From Gammaproteobacteria bacterium (GTDB lineage Bacteria > Pseudomonadota > Gammaproteobacteria > JALTLT01), in NCBI GenBank assembly GCA_027001815.1, contig JALTLT010000074.1, positions 1 through 24,946 on the forward strand: a stretch of 24,946 nucleotides of DNA. The letters are read 5' to 3'. Numbering within the stretch: position 1 is the stretch's first letter; each line of letters begins with the position of its first letter. The translations under genes and the position numbers were made by a program. Shown here piece by piece: positions 23,507-24,946 of the stretch. The notes under the pieces were generated by a model. That model searched no databases and was not told where the DNA came from. It saw only the letters and a program-made list of their open reading frames with translations.

Positions 23507-23901
23507 CAGTGCTCCTCCGACTCCAGCATGGCGGCGTAGGCGTCGGCGTCCATGAGGTCGGCCAGCGCCCCGCTGTCGGCGGGCTTGATGCGCATCAGCC
23601 ACCCCTCCCCGAAGGGATCGCTGTTGACCGCCTCGGGGGCGTCGCCGAGTGCCTCGTTGATCTCCACCACCTCGCCCGACAGGGGAGCGTAGACATCGGA
23701 GGCGGCCTTCACCGACTCCACCACGGCGCACGCCTCCTCCGCCTCCACCTCGCGGCCGGTCTCGGGCAGCTCCACGTAGACCATGTCGCCCAGCAACGCC
23801 TGGGCGTGGTCGGTGATCCCCACGGTGACGGTGCCATCCCCCTCGTCGCGCACCCACTCGTGGCTCCGGGTGTAACGCAGTTCAGCCGGGATCTCGCTCA
23901 T
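23506..23901 (-). CDS. gcvH: Glycine cleavage system H protein (lipoyl carrier)
   Basis: 131 residues. Family blocks SHEWV (13-17), VGITDHAQ (27-34), LGDMVYVELPE and the lipoylation site ESVKAASD with K65, then SGEVVEIN and a C-terminal region DPFGEGWLMRI. The lipoyl arm carries the aminomethyl group from the P protein to GcvT and is reoxidised by lipoamide dehydrogenase. RBS GGAGGGGG before the ATG. Preceded by a hairpin and 68 bases from gcvT, and overlapping gcvPA by one base. Confident. Confidence 0.97.
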   Translation of the reverse strand: MSEIPAELRYTRSHEWVRDEGDGTVTVGITDHAQALLGDMVYVELPETGREVEAEEACAVVESVKAASDVYAPLSGEVVEINEALGDAPEAVNSDPFGEGWLMRIKPADSGALADLMDADAYAAMLESEEH

Positions 23902-23937
23902 GATTCCCCCTCCGTTTTCGATTGGTTGTCGAACTCA

Positions 23938-23965
23938 CGTCTCCCGGCCCCCCGCCGGGGAGACG
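23938..23965 (-). repeat. Intercistronic hairpin between gcvT and gcvH
   Basis: CGTCTCCCGGC pairs with GCCGGGGAGACG (11 pairs, one bulged G) around a C-only 5-base loop, starting 4 bases after the gcvT stop. It lacks a T-run, so it is more likely an mRNA-stability or processing element than a terminator; gcvH follows with its own RBS. Confidence 0.55.
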
Positions 23966-23969
23966 ACGA

Positions 23970-24946
23970 CTACCCGAGATCCTCGGGCAGACACGATTTG
24001 CCGTGACGGACGAAGGGTGGCCTGACCACCCTCGCCGGCACCTCGCGGTTGCGGATCTCCACCGTCACCCGGTCGCCGGGCGAAACCGCCGCCGGTACCC
24101 GGGCGAAGGCGATGGAGCGCCCGAGGGTGGGCGAGAAGCCTCCGCTGGTCACCTCCCCCTCGCCGCCACCGTGCACCGTCTGGTGTCCGCGCAGCACCCC
24201 CTTGCCCTCCAGCACCAGGCCGACCAGGCGGCGACCGACCCCCTGCGCGCGCTGCTGCTCGAGGGCGGCGCGACCGATGAAGTCGCGCTCCCCGGGCTCC
24301 CAGGCGACGGTCCAGCCAAGCCCCGACTCCAGCGGGGTGGTGGTCTCGTCCATGTCGGCGCCATAGAGGTTCATGCCCGCTTCCAGCCGCAGGGTGTCGC
24401 GGGCACCGAGGCCGATGGGAGCCACTCCCGCCTCCAGCAGCCTCCCCCACAGATCGGAGGCCTGCTCGGCGGCGACCATGATCTCGTAGCCGTCCTCGCC
24501 GGTATAGCCGGTGCGGGCGACAAACAGCCCCCCCCTCTCCAGACCGCAGAAGGGGCGCAGCCCCTGTGCCGCAGCGGCGACCTCGCCCGGCAGGGCGGCG
24601 TGGGCCCTCTCCCGCGCCCGGGGCCCCTGCACGGCGATCATGGCGAGATCGGTGCGCTCCTCCACGGCGATGCCGAAGGATTCCGCCTGGCGGCCGATCC
24701 AGGCCAGGTCCTTGTCGCGGGTGGCGGCGTTGACCACCATGCGAAACCACCGCTCATCCATGTAATAGACGATCAGATCGTCGATGACACCCCCCTCGGC
24801 ATTGAGCATGCAGCTATAGAGCGCCTTGCCCGGCTCCGTGAGGCGGGCCACGTCGTTGGCCAGAAGCCGGCGCAGGAAGTCGATCGGCCGCTCACCGCGC
24901 AGATCGAGGATGGTCATGTGGGAGACGTCGAACATGCCCGCATCCC
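23970..24946 (-). CDS. gcvT: Glycine cleavage system T protein, aminomethyltransferase (5' end outside window)
   Basis: Open at the window edge: about 325 codons are visible, starting within the DAGMFDVSHM block, so roughly the first 45 residues are missing. GcvT moves the methylene group from lipoyl-GcvH to tetrahydrofolate, releasing ammonia. Visible family motifs are GGVIDDLIVYYM (containing the folate-site Asp), GYTGEDGYEI, and GMNLYGADMDETTTPLE, followed by the C-terminal domain to SFSPTLGRSIAFARV-like and PFVRHGKS. Stop TAG at 23970. Any glycine riboswitch upstream of it would lie outside the window. Confident. Confidence 0.96.
   Translation of the reverse strand, partial: DAGMFDVSHMTILDLRGERPIDFLRRLLANDVARLTEPGKALYSCMLNAEGGVIDDLIVYYMDERWFRMVVNAATRDKDLAWIGRQAESFGIAVEERTDLAMIAVQGPRARERAHAALPGEVAAAAQGLRPFCGLERGGLFVARTGYTGEDGYEIMVAAEQASDLWGRLLEAGVAPIGLGARDTLRLEAGMNLYGADMDETTTPLESGLGWTVAWEPGERDFIGRAALEQQRAQGVGRRLVGLVLEGKGVLRGHQTVHGGGEGEVTSGGFSPTLGRSIAFARVPAAVSPGDRVTVEIRNREVPARVVRPPFVRHGKSCLPEDLG

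Noticed and set aside
21503..23539. 678-codon plus-strand frame over gcvPB, tpx and gcvPA
   Set aside because: Spans three confidently identified genes on the other strand; low-complexity translation.
1..24946. CRISPR array, tRNA, rRNA, transposase or integrase genes
   Set aside because: No direct-repeat array, cloverleaf, rRNA-like stretch or transposase motif was seen in reading both strands.

Overview
The window is GC-rich, and every gene I can support lies on the minus strand, so transcription runs from the high coordinates to the low ones. The right end is a chromosomal housekeeping block: the split glycine cleavage system (gcvT, gcvH, gcvPA, gcvPB) with thiol peroxidase inside it, then dgkA and a PfkB-type sugar/nucleoside kinase. 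This arrangement, with the c-type cytochromes and outer-membrane proteins, suggests a Gram-negative proteobacterium, most likely a GC-rich gammaproteobacterium of the sulfur-oxidising/Chromatiales kind. The lineage is inference; no marker gene is present.

Layout from high to low coordinates. 24946-18741: gcvT (5' end outside the window), gcvH, gcvPA, tpx, gcvPB, dgkA, PfkB kinase, tightly packed with several stop/start overlaps. 18740-18178: about 560 bp without a gene. 18177-14629: one 1182-residue protein of unknown function with a glycine-zipper segment. 14525-14364: a 162-bp element with near-perfect terminal inverted repeats and internal hairpins (MITE-like). 14235-12310: a three-gene unit of a two-TM HAMP-like protein, a heptaheme cytochrome c and a second two-TM protein, closed by a hairpin followed by a T-rich stretch. 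12174-11868: an AT-rich, structured leader.

11867-1: a long co-directional cluster that reads as a complete extracellular electron-transfer route. In order: a small tetraheme cytochrome resembling the nanowire protein OmcE; a strong hairpin; an NHL-repeat lipoprotein; a 661-residue outer-membrane beta-barrel candidate; a second NHL lipoprotein; a 12-heme cytochrome whose N-terminal third repeats the tetraheme protein; a periplasmic octaheme cytochrome; a membrane-anchored octaheme cytochrome; a cytochrome b; an unlisted 38-residue membrane peptide; a membrane-anchored triheme cytochrome; and a third NHL protein that runs off the window. The c-heme motifs in this cluster sum to 35, plus 7 in the neighbouring heptaheme protein.

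Proposed working model (inference): the cytochrome b with its membrane-anchored tri- and octaheme partners exchanges electrons with the quinone pool, the soluble octaheme protein carries them through the periplasm, the barrel with the 12-heme protein crosses the outer membrane, and the tetraheme protein polymerises outside the cell, with NHL beta-propellers as scaffold or assembly factors. Direction of flow (metal/electrode reduction or electron uptake) cannot be read from the sequence. No rRNA, tRNA, CRISPR array, transposase or integrase gene was seen.
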